A stretch of 64,000 bases of DNA from Streptomyces sp. NBC_01750 (lineage in GTDB: Bacteria > Actinomycetota > Actinomycetes > Streptomycetales > Streptomycetaceae). The notes beneath the pieces were generated by a model. The model saw only the letters and a list, made by a program, of their open reading frames with translations. It did no database searches and was not told the origin of the DNA. The stretch is from positions 5,644,001 through 5,708,000 of the forward strand of contig NZ_CP109137.1 of assembly GCF_035918095.1 (NCBI RefSeq), in the 5' to 3' direction. This document shows positions 20,231 through 27,519 of this stretch, in pieces (position 1 is the stretch's first letter; the number at the start of each line of letters is the position of its first letter). The translations under genes and the position numbers were made by a program.

Positions 20231-21948
20231 CCACCACACTTCCGCCGGCGCCCGACACAGCCGCCGTCCCGCCTGCCGCTGCCTCGTCCGCCGTCGAGGA
20301 GTCCCGGCCGGAGGCGCCCGTCCACATACGGCCCGTCATACGGTTCCGCAGCTCGCGCCCCGATCTGCTGCTCTGCGCGGCGCTGTTGGCGGCGATACTG
20401 CTCGTCCAGGGCTGGAACATCACGCACTTCCCGACCCTCAGCGACGACGAGGGCACCTATCTCGCACAGGCCTGGGCGGTGCAGCAGGGCGACGGGCTCG
20501 CGCACTACACGTACTGGTACGACCATCCGCCGCTCGGCTGGATCCAGATCGCGTTCCTCACCTGGCTGCCGTCGCTCATCGCGCCCGAGACGATGACCGT
20601 GGCGTCGATGCGCTTCGCGATGCTGCTGGTCAGCGCGGCGTGCGCGGTGCTCCTCTATGTACTGGCGCGCAGGCTGTTCCTGCCGCGCTGGGCGGCCGGC
20701 CTGGCCATGCTCCTCTTCGGCCTTTCCCCCCTCTCCGTGGTCCTGCAGCGTGAGATCTTCCTGGACAACATCGCGGTGATGTGGATGCTGCTGGCGTTCT
20801 GCCTGGCCGCGTCCCCGAGCCGCCATCTGTGGCACCACTTCGCCGCCGGTCTCGCCGCAGCGACCTCCGTACTCACCAAGGAAACGATGCTGGTGGTGCT
20901 GCCGGCGCTGCTGGTGACGATGTGGCGGCACAGTCATCGCGACACCCGTAAGTACGCGGTGACCGGAGCGATAACGGCCTGCGCGCTGATAGGTCTGTCG
21001 TATCCACTTTTCGCGCTGCTCAACAATGAGCTGTTCCCGGGACCCGGCCATGTGTCGCTGATCGACGGGATCACGTACCAGATGGGCCGCGAGGGTTCCG
21101 GATCGATCTTCGACCCGGGCTCCGGTTCGCACGGCGTCTTCCGGTCCTGGCTCTACTACGACCGGGTACTGCCGCTCGGCGGTCTCGCGGGCGCGGCGTT
21201 GCTGCTGGTCACGCTGCGCTGGTCGGTCACCGCACGGGCGCTCGCCGGACCTTCGCTGGTGGTGGCGATCCTCGCCCTGGTCGCGATGCGCCCCTCCGGC
21301 TATCTGCCGGCGATGTACGTCATCCAGGCGCTGCCGTTCCTGGCGCTGGTCCTCGCGGGCGGCACGGCGAGCGTCGCGCACGCGGTGCTGCGGCGGGATT
21401 TCCGGCCTCTTTGGCGGCTGAGGTGGGGGGACCACCAGGGTGCAGCGGGACGGGTCCGGGGCGAAGCCCCGGCGCAGCGCCCGCGGCTGGGGACCGGCAT
21501 CCGCTGGGCCGTCGCCGGGATCCTCGCGGTGGCCGCGGCCGCCTACGTCGTGCCGCGCTGGTACGACGGCAACCGCGCCGCCCTGACCGTCGACGCCAAC
21601 GGCCCCTACCGGGCCGCCGCTTCCTGGCTCCAGGACGAGATGCCCGACCCGTCGTCGGCCCGGGTCCTGGTCGACGACGCGCTCTGGCTGGACCTGGTGC
21701 ACGACGGTTTCGAGCCCGGCACCGGCGCCATCTGGTTCTACAAGGCCGACCTCGACCCGGCGGTGACGAAGACGATGCCGCGTGGCTGGCGGGACCTCGA
21801 CTATGTCGTGTCGTCGCCGACCGTCCGACGTGACGCCGTCGATCTGCCCAACGTCAAGGCGGCACTGGAGCATTCGAAGCCGGTCGCCGTCTTCGGCGAC
21901 GGCGAGGACCGGATCGAGATCCGCCGTATCGCTGGAGGCGCCCGATGA
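20227..21948 (+). CDS. GT39/ArnT-like polytopic glycosyltransferase
   Basis: 573 residues with about ten membrane helices starting near 48. The first outer loop contains LSDDEGTYLAQAW and, later, DHPPLGW, the acidic and His-Pro-Pro motifs of the PMT/ArnT superfamily that use polyprenyl-phosphate sugars as donors. An extracytoplasmic domain forms the last 130 residues. The GTG start overlaps the upstream stop (GTGA), and the end overlaps the next gene (ATGA), so all three are coupled. An Arg/Gly-rich loop at about 398-420 is encoded by an intergenic-type repeat (separate entry). Confidence 0.85.
   Translation: MTTTLPPAPDTAAVPPAAASSAVEESRPEAPVHIRPVIRFRSSRPDLLLCAALLAAILLVQGWNITHFPTLSDDEGTYLAQAWAVQQGDGLAHYTYWYDHPPLGWIQIAFLTWLPSLIAPETMTVASMRFAMLLVSAACAVLLYVLARRLFLPRWAAGLAMLLFGLSPLSVVLQREIFLDNIAVMWMLLAFCLAASPSRHLWHHFAAGLAAATSVLTKETMLVVLPALLVTMWRHSHRDTRKYAVTGAITACALIGLSYPLFALLNNELFPGPGHVSLIDGITYQMGREGSGSIFDPGSGSHGVFRSWLYYDRVLPLGGLAGAALLLVTLRWSVTARALAGPSLVVAILALVAMRPSGYLPAMYVIQALPFLALVLAGGTASVAHAVLRRDFRPLWRLRWGDHQGAAGRVRGEAPAQRPRLGTGIRWAVAGILAVAAAAYVVPRWYDGNRAALTVDANGPYRAAASWLQDEMPDPSSARVLVDDALWLDLVHDGFEPGTGAIWFYKADLDPAVTKTMPRGWRDLDYVVSSPTVRRDAVDLPNVKAALEHSKPVAVFGDGEDRIEIRRIAGGAR
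21456..21472 (+). repeat. REP-like palindrome inside the GT39 coding sequence
   Basis: CCGGGGCGAAGCCCCGG is a perfect seven-base stem with GAA loop, a motif normally seen between Streptomyces genes. Here it lies within the coding frame. The surrounding residues (WRLRWGDHQGAAGRVRGEAP) differ in character from the hydrophobic flanks, which suggests in-frame insertion of an intergenic element into a cytoplasmic loop. Confidence 0.55.
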
Positions 21949-23129
21949 CCACACCCCGTACAGGCGCGGAGGAGCTCGGCGATCCGGAACTCAGCGGCGC
22001 CCAGCTCGCCGAGCCCGGTGCCGTCACCATCATCATCCCCACCTTCAACGAATCGGGAAATGTACGGGAGTTGCTTCGCCGGCTCACCGATTCGGTGCCG
22101 TCCCGGCTGCCCTGCGAGGTCGTCTTCGTCGACGACTCCACGGACGACACCCCGGACGTGATCCGCAGCGCCGCGCAGGACTGTCCGTTTCCCGTCACCC
22201 TGCTGCACCGCGAAACGCCGGTCGGCGGGCTCGGCGGCGCCGTCGTCGAGGGCATCAAGTCCGCGGGCTCCGACTGGATCGTGGTCATGGACGCCGACCT
22301 CCAGCATCCGCCCGCGCTGGTGCCCGAACTGGTGGCGGCGGGCGAGCGGTCGGGCGCCGATCTCGTCGTCGCCAGCCGCTATATCCGAGGCGGCAGCCGC
22401 GCGGGCCTCGCCGGCGGCTATCGCATCGCCGTTTCGCGCGGTGCGACCTGGCTGGCCAAGGGGCTCTTCCCGGGCCGGCTGCGCGGTATCAGCGACCCGA
22501 TGAGCGGCTTCTTCGCGATCCGCCGCCATGTGGTGACAGCCGATGTGCTGAAGCCGCTCGGCTACAAGATCCTGCTGGAGCTGGCCGTACGGTGCCGTCC
22601 CGAGAAGGTCGCGGAGGTGCCGTTCGTCTTCCAGGACAGATTCGCCGGCGAGTCCAAGTCGACCGCGAAGGAGGGGCTGCGGTTCCTCGGGCATCTCGTT
22701 GCGCTGCGTACGGCCGCTCCGGCGGCGCGGATGCTGGCTTTCGGGCTGATCGGGCTCACCGGCTTCGTACCGAATCTGCTCGGGCTGCATCTGCTGACGG
22801 CCGCCGGAATGCACTATCTGCCGGCCGAGATCGTGGCCAACCAGTTCGGCGTCGGGTGGAACTTCCTCCTCATCGAGGTGCTGTTGTTCCGGGACCGGCG
22901 CGGGCACCGGCACTGGGCGGACCGGGCGGGACGCTTCGCGCTGCTCGCCAACGCCGATCTGCTGTTGCGCATTCCGCTGATCGCGCTGTTCGTGGGCCGC
23001 CTCGAGATGGCCGTGCTGCCCGCGACCACTCTGGCGCTGCTGACCACGTTCGTCCTGCGGTTCGCGGCTACGGAGGCGCTGGTGTACCTGCCGCGCAAGG
23101 GCCGTGTCGGGACCACCCGGCCCCAGTAG
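21945..23129 (+). CDS. Polyprenyl-phosphate sugar synthase (GT2) fused to GtrA domain
   Basis: 394 residues. Residues about 22-250 are a DPM1-like GT2 domain (TIIIPTFNESGN, VDDSTDDT, VMDADLQHPP, SRYIRGG, DPMSGFFAIRR) that transfers a sugar from a nucleotide to undecaprenyl/dolichyl-type phosphate. Residues about 265-385 are a four-helix GtrA flippase-like domain. It would provide the lipid-linked sugar donor for the preceding GT39-type enzyme. It is coupled by ATGA to that gene. Confidence 0.9.
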   Translation: MTTPRTGAEELGDPELSGAQLAEPGAVTIIIPTFNESGNVRELLRRLTDSVPSRLPCEVVFVDDSTDDTPDVIRSAAQDCPFPVTLLHRETPVGGLGGAVVEGIKSAGSDWIVVMDADLQHPPALVPELVAAGERSGADLVVASRYIRGGSRAGLAGGYRIAVSRGATWLAKGLFPGRLRGISDPMSGFFAIRRHVVTADVLKPLGYKILLELAVRCRPEKVAEVPFVFQDRFAGESKSTAKEGLRFLGHLVALRTAAPAARMLAFGLIGLTGFVPNLLGLHLLTAAGMHYLPAEIVANQFGVGWNFLLIEVLLFRDRRGHRHWADRAGRFALLANADLLLRIPLIALFVGRLEMAVLPATTLALLTTFVLRFAATEALVYLPRKGRVGTTRPQ

Positions 23130-23142
23130 TCCGTCCTTGACC

Positions 23143-23174
23143 GCCGGACGGGGCTTCCTGCACGCCCGTCCGGC
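23143..23174. terminator. REP-like stem-loop between GT2-GtrA and copper oxidase genes
   Basis: Arms GCCGGACGGG (23143-23152) and CCCGTCCGGC (23165-23174) form a perfect ten-base stem with a 12-base loop. It could attenuate transcription into the oxidase gene. It shares its core with the element at 4231-4264. Confidence 0.55.
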
Positions 23175-23202
23175 TGGGGACAGCACAGAAAGGGATCTGC
23201 CC

Positions 23203-25638
23203 ATGCTTTCAACGATCCGGAGAGGGCGCCGGCGCCCGGCCGCACTGCTGGGCGTCGGCACAATGACCGCCGCGCTGCTGATATCCGCTCCGCAGCCCGC
23301 CTCCGCCGGAGCCAACCTGATAACCAACCCCGGTTTCGAGGCGGCCGGTCCGGCCGGTACGGCGGACATGCCCGCCTGCTGGGAGAAGTCCGGCTGGGGC
23401 GACAACGACTTCACCTTCGAGACCGTGGCCGACGCGCACTCCGGCAGCAAGGCGATGAAGGTGTCGCTGAGCCGCCGCGTGGACGGCGACCGCAAGGCGA
23501 TGATCACCGAGAACGTGACGTGTGCGCCCAAGGTGAAGCCGGAGAGCCAGTACGACCTCTCGCTCTGGTACAAGAGCACCACTCCCGACACGTCCGTCAC
23601 CCTCTTCCGCCACGACACGACACTCGGCTGGCAGTACTGGACGGACCTCAAGGCCCTCCCGATGAGCGGCGGTTACGAGCGCGCCGAGGTCCGCACGCCC
23701 GCCGTGCCGCCGCATACCGACCAGATCACCTGGGGTGTGTCGGTCTACGGCACCGGCTCGGTCACCACCGACGACTACGTCATGGAGGAAGTGACAGCGC
23801 CCGCTCCGGAGCCCCAGTGCACGGCGACACCTCAGGAGTGCGCCATGGGCCGCTGGGAGGTCCTGCCGGTGCAGAACCCGGTGCGGTCCATGCACTCCGT
23901 GGTCCTGCGCAACGGCAAGGTGCTGGTCATCGCCGGCTCCGGGAACGACCAGGCGCAGTTCGAGGCGGGCACCTTCACCTCGGCCGTCTACGACCCGGCG
24001 TACGGTACCTTCAGGACCATCCCCACGCCGGTGGACATGTTCTGTTCCGGGCATGTGCAGCTGCAGGACGGCAAGGTCCTGGTGATGAGCGGCAACAAGG
24101 GCTATCCGTCGGCCGACGGCAGGATCGGCTACCAGGGGCTGAAGGACTCGTACATCTTCGACCCGGCGACCGAGATGTACACCAGGACGAACGACATGAA
24201 CGGCGGGCACTGGTATCCGTCGGCGACGGTCCTCGGCAATGGCGATGTCATCTCCTTCGGCGGTCTGAAGGAGGACTCCACCGGCAATGTGACGGCCGAG
24301 AAGTTCTCGGCGGCGCAGAACAGGTGGCTGCCGATGAACGAGGTCAACCAGACATGGTCGTACTGGGGTCTGTATCCGTCGATGATCCTGATGCAGGACG
24401 GCCGGCTCTTCTACTCCGGCAGCCATGTCTTCGGCAACGGAACGCAGGGCTCCGGTGCCTCGATCTACGACTACACCGCCAACACGATCACCGATGTGCC
24501 CGGTCTGCAGAACAAGGACCAGCGCGACGAGTCGGCGAGCGTGCTACTGCCGCCGGCCCAGGACCAGCGCGTCCTGACGATGGGCGGTGGCAACAACGAG
24601 ACCAACCCGGCGGCCAACCGTCTGACCGACATCATCGATCTGAAGAGCCCCAACCCGGTGTATACCAACGGTCCGTTGCTGCCGCAGGGCCAGGTCGACC
24701 AGGGGCAGGGCAAGCGTCCGCAGTCGGGCGCCGAGGGCAAGATGTTCGTCTCCGCCGTGCTGCTCCCGGACGGAAAGGTGCTGGAGACGGGGGGCGGTCT
24801 GCACGACCGGGCCGATCCGGTGTACGAGGCGTCGTTCTTCGACCCGGTGAGCAATACGTACGAGCAGGGCCTGGCGACGGACCCGATCCCGCGTACGTAT
24901 CACTCCGGGTCCTTCCTGCTGCCGGACGGGCGGGTGATGTCCGTCGGCGACAACCCGGGCAACGGCACGTACAACCACAATGTGTCGGTCTACACCCCGC
25001 CGTATCTGCTCAAGGGCGCGCGGCCGAGTATCACTTCGGTGATCGACGGGCAGTGGACGTACGGGGACACGCAGCGGATCACGGTCGACCGGCCCATCGC
25101 CAAGGCGGAGCTGATCCGGCCGGCGGCGGTGACACACTCCTCCGACCCCAACCAGCGGTTCGTGGATCTGCCGATGACGGTCGACGGCAACAACATCGAC
25201 CTCAATGTCACCAGCAACCCGAATCTGGCGCCGCCCGGCTGGTACATGCTCTTCGCGGTCGACGCGAACGGCGTTCCGTCGGTGGCCCAGTGGGTGCATC
25301 TCGGGGGACCGGCGGCGCCGGCCGCGGACGCGCCGTCCGCGCATGTCCACGATTTCGCGGGCGCGCCGGCACAGGCGCCCAAGAAGGCTCAGAAGAAGCG
25401 GAGTTCGATATCGGTGAGTCCGCAGATCGCGGGCTGCGACCGGCACTACGGCACGGCCGGAGTATGTGTTCCCACGGTCTTTCCGAGGGCGGTGAAGGCG
25501 GGGACGGCGGCGCGGTGTGAGTGGCTTTCGGCGCATGACTACGGCCGCTTGAAGGTCAACGGCAAGGACGATCCCCTGGGGCTCGACCCGGACAGGGACG
25601 GTCTCGCGTGCGGCAAGGGCGACCGGGCCGGCCGTTGA
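23203..25638 (+). CDS. Secreted copper radical oxidase (galactose oxidase/GlxA-like) with Excalibur-like tail
   Basis: 811 residues. A signal peptide (about 1-36, ending PASAGA) is followed by a CBM-like beta domain (about 37-198), a kelch propeller (about 215-600) and a C-terminal E-set domain (about 605-700). All copper/radical residues of the galactose oxidase family are recognisable: Cys281 (FCSGH) and Tyr338 (HWYPSA) for the thioether cofactor, Tyr566-His567 (RTYHSG) and His645 (VTHSSD). The last 65 residues have four Cys and DPDRDGLACGKG, like Excalibur calcium-binding tails. It should oxidise a sugar alcohol to an aldehyde outside the cell; the substrate is probably the glycan made by the upstream genes. 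It is longer than GlxA as I remember it. Confidence 0.88.
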   Translation: MLSTIRRGRRRPAALLGVGTMTAALLISAPQPASAGANLITNPGFEAAGPAGTADMPACWEKSGWGDNDFTFETVADAHSGSKAMKVSLSRRVDGDRKAMITENVTCAPKVKPESQYDLSLWYKSTTPDTSVTLFRHDTTLGWQYWTDLKALPMSGGYERAEVRTPAVPPHTDQITWGVSVYGTGSVTTDDYVMEEVTAPAPEPQCTATPQECAMGRWEVLPVQNPVRSMHSVVLRNGKVLVIAGSGNDQAQFEAGTFTSAVYDPAYGTFRTIPTPVDMFCSGHVQLQDGKVLVMSGNKGYPSADGRIGYQGLKDSYIFDPATEMYTRTNDMNGGHWYPSATVLGNGDVISFGGLKEDSTGNVTAEKFSAAQNRWLPMNEVNQTWSYWGLYPSMILMQDGRLFYSGSHVFGNGTQGSGASIYDYTANTITDVPGLQNKDQRDESASVLLPPAQDQRVLTMGGGNNETNPAANRLTDIIDLKSPNPVYTNGPLLPQGQVDQGQGKRPQSGAEGKMFVSAVLLPDGKVLETGGGLHDRADPVYEASFFDPVSNTYEQGLATDPIPRTYHSGSFLLPDGRVMSVGDNPGNGTYNHNVSVYTPPYLLKGARPSITSVIDGQWTYGDTQRITVDRPIAKAELIRPAAVTHSSDPNQRFVDLPMTVDGNNIDLNVTSNPNLAPPGWYMLFAVDANGVPSVAQWVHLGGPAAPAADAPSAHVHDFAGAPAQAPKKAQKKRSSISVSPQIAGCDRHYGTAGVCVPTVFPRAVKAGTAARCEWLSAHDYGRLKVNGKDDPLGLDPDRDGLACGKGDRAGR

Positions 25639-25658
25639 TCCCGGGCGCGGGGCCGGAC

Positions 25659-25687
25659 GAGCCCCGGCGGTGTGAGGGGCGGGGCTC
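25659..25687. terminator. Stem-loop between convergent oxidase and tetR genes
   Basis: Arms GAGCCCCG (25659-25666) and CGGGGCTC (25680-25687), loop 13 bases, sited between two genes that converge. Confidence 0.55.
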
Positions 25688-25705
25688 GGGGCGGAGCGCC
25701 GGCGG

Positions 25706-26353
25706 CTAGAGCGTCAGCCCGCCCTTGACCGTGGTCAGCGCGCGGTCCACCAGGACGATCAGCGCGTCCTGGTGGTCGCGCGCGGCCCAGTACAGCACCA
25801 CCTCGCGCAGCGCCCCGAGCACGGCCGCCGTGAAGATCCGTACGTCCAGGTCGTCGCGGTCGCGGCCGGTTCGGTCGGCCAGCGCGTGGACCAGCAGTTC
25901 CGAGGTGTTGGCCATGGTCTCGGTCATCCTGGCCCGCACCGCAGGGACTTCGACCATCAGCCTGGTGCGCTGGACGACCTCCTCGCGCTCCTCGTGGATG
26001 AAGGTCCGCAGACCGTGCGTCATCACATGCCGGATCGACTCCAGCGGGTCCTCACCGGCCGGTCTGGCCCGCAGTGCCGCTTCCATGACCGGGCCGTACT
26101 CGTCGGTGAGGACGATGTCCTCCTTGGTCGGGAAGTAGCGGAAGACCGTGGAGGGCGAGACCTCGGCGGCTGCCGCGATCTGCTCGACGGTGGTCGCCTC
26201 GTACCCCTGCCGGGCGATGAGACCGAAGGTCGCCTGCCGGATCGCGGTCCGCGTCTTGAGCTTCTTGCGCTCGCGCAGCCCCAGCTGTGGCTGCGCCGGG
26301 GCGACGGACGAGTCGCGCAAGGGGTTACGTGTGGTGGCGGCCATGGTCGTCAT
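25706..26353 (-). CDS. TetR-family transcriptional regulator
   Basis: 215 residues from ATG 26353. The DNA-binding domain spans about 30-78 (TRTAIRQATFGLIARQGYEA, TTVEQIAAAAEVSPSTVFRYF, PTKEDIV), close to the AcrR/TetR consensus. The C-terminal ligand and dimer domain is variable. The upstream region contains repeated half-sites and a palindrome (separate entries), so autoregulation is likely. A second in-frame ATG at 26344 is an alternative start. No obvious co-transcribed target; neighbours are the copper oxidase (convergent) and hemolysin III. Confidence 0.88.
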   Translation of the reverse strand: MTTMAATTRNPLRDSSVAPAQPQLGLRERKKLKTRTAIRQATFGLIARQGYEATTVEQIAAAAEVSPSTVFRYFPTKEDIVLTDEYGPVMEAALRARPAGEDPLESIRHVMTHGLRTFIHEEREEVVQRTRLMVEVPAVRARMTETMANTSELLVHALADRTGRDRDDLDVRIFTAAVLGALREVVLYWAARDHQDALIVLVDRALTTVKGGLTL

Positions 26354-26354
26354 T

Positions 26355-26387
26355 GTCGTGCATCGACGTCGTGCATCGATGTCGTGC
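26355..26387. promoter_or_regulatory. 13-base direct repeats immediately upstream of tetR
   Basis: GTCGTGCATCGAC (26355-26367), GTCGTGCATCGAT (26368-26380) and GTCGTGC (26381-26387) form a head-to-tail array ending two bases before the TetR start codon. The position fits an operator or leader element controlling tetR. Confidence 0.5.
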
Positions 26388-26419
26388 GCCGACCGGGGCG
26401 GCGGGTCCCGAAGAGTCGA

Positions 26420-26431
26420 TGTCATATGACA
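26420..26431. promoter_or_regulatory. Perfect palindrome upstream of tetR
   Basis: TGTCATATGACA is a 12-base perfect palindrome, 67 bases before the TetR start and beyond the direct repeats. It is a good candidate for the dimer-binding operator of the TetR protein. Confidence 0.45.
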
Positions 26432-26465
26432 GCAGCTCTCCAAAGACGGTCGATGTCAGGAAAAA

Positions 26466-26489
26466 GGCCGTGGCGGCGATGCCACGGCC
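26466..26489 (-). terminator. Intrinsic terminator of the hemolysin III gene
   Basis: Perfect nine-base arms GGCCGTGGC (26466-26474) and GCCACGGCC (26481-26489) with a six-base loop. On the minus strand the stem is followed directly by TTTTT, a textbook intrinsic terminator, 72 bases after the gene. Confidence 0.85.
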
Positions 26490-26560
26490 AGGGCCGTAAG
26501 AGTGAGGGGGAGGAGCGGTCGGCGCTACTTCTCGGACACGCCCCTAGTGCCGGCAGGCGA

Positions 26561-27235
26561 CTAGTGCTGGTAGGCGACCATCGAGATGCCCACGTAGTGC
26601 ACGACGAACGCCGCGAGGGTGAGGGAGTGGAAGACCTCGTGGAAGCCGAACCAGCTCGGTGACGGGTTCGGCCGCTTGATTCCGTAGATCACGCCGCCCG
26701 CGCTGTAGAGCAGTCCGCCGACAATCACGCAGACGAGCACGGCGATCCCGCCGGCCCGCATGAAGTCCGGCAGGAAGAAGACCGCCGCCCACCCCATCGC
26801 GATGTAGCAAGGGGTGTAGAGCCAGCGCGGGGCGCCGACCCAGAAGACCCGGAACGCTATGCCCGCCACGGCCGCCACCCAGACGGCCCACAGCAGCGTC
26901 CGACCGGTGGAATCGGGGAGGAGGAGCATCGTCAGCGGGGTGTAGGTGCCCGCGATGATCAGGAAGATATTGGCGTGGTCGAGCCGTCGCAGTACGGCTT
27001 CGCCGCGCGGGCCCCAGGTGCCGCGGTGGTAAATCGCGCTGACGCCGAAGAGCAGGCACGCTGTGAAGACGTAGATCGCGCAGGCCACCCGGGCGCGGGT
27101 GGAGTCGGCGAGTGCCGTGAGCACCAGCCCCGCGACAAGCACGGCGGGAAACATCCCGGCGTGCAGCCAGCCGCGCAGCCTCGGTTTCACCGGGGTGGGC
27201 TCGATCTCGGTCACTTCGGGCGCGGCAGAGGTCAT
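26561..27235 (-). CDS. Hemolysin III / PAQR-family membrane protein
   Basis: 224 residues with seven predicted membrane helices. PAQR signatures are present: SAIYHR near 69-74, LRRLDHANIFLIIAGTYTPL near 84-103, and HEVFHSLTLAAFVVHY near 200-215, providing the metal-binding histidines. Bacterial members (TrhA/YqfA) are linked to membrane lipid homeostasis rather than true haemolysis. The start ATG 27235 lies ten bases behind a long perfect palindrome, so it is probably under tight repression. Confidence 0.9.
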   Translation of the reverse strand: MTSAAPEVTEIEPTPVKPRLRGWLHAGMFPAVLVAGLVLTALADSTRARVACAIYVFTACLLFGVSAIYHRGTWGPRGEAVLRRLDHANIFLIIAGTYTPLTMLLLPDSTGRTLLWAVWVAAVAGIAFRVFWVGAPRWLYTPCYIAMGWAAVFFLPDFMRAGGIAVLVCVIVGGLLYSAGGVIYGIKRPNPSPSWFGFHEVFHSLTLAAFVVHYVGISMVAYQH

Positions 27236-27244
27236 GGCGAAGAT

Positions 27245-27268
27245 GTTACCTACGGAACCGTAGGTAAC
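27245..27268. promoter_or_regulatory. Perfect 24-base palindromic operator before hemolysin III gene
   Basis: Arms GTTACCTACGG (27245-27255) and CCGTAGGTAAC (27258-27268) flank an AA centre. The site begins 10 bases upstream of the start codon and has no T-run, so it is better read as a repressor operator of TetR type than as a terminator. No local regulator faces it. Confidence 0.75.
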
Positions 27269-27519
27269 GGGCCCCTTCCCGCCAGGCTCACAGCGGTTGG
27301 GCTCGAGCCCGCTCCGGGTTCGCGGCCCGGTTCCCACCTCCTGGTTCGAGGTTTCGAGTGACGAGTGGCGATGCTCACGTGAGAGGTCCTCTGGACATAT
27401 GGGCACACTGCACCGATCATCAGATGAGTGCGGTCGGCACCGGATGAGCGGGCTACGAAGCATCCGGGTCGCAGCCCCCACGGGGCAACAACCTTCAAAC
27501 CCCTCACTTAGGAGCGATC
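27269..27519 (+). promoter_or_regulatory. Divergent promoter region of hemolysin III and pckG
   Basis: 251 bases without a coding frame I can support. AGGAG ends six bases before the pckG GTG. The stretch is less GC-rich in its middle, as expected for promoters, but I could not assign a clear -35/-10 pair. Confidence 0.4.

Noticed and set aside
27245..27268. The hemolysin III palindrome as a terminator
   Set aside because: It is directly upstream of a start codon, has no T-run on either side and a two-base centre, so an operator is more likely.
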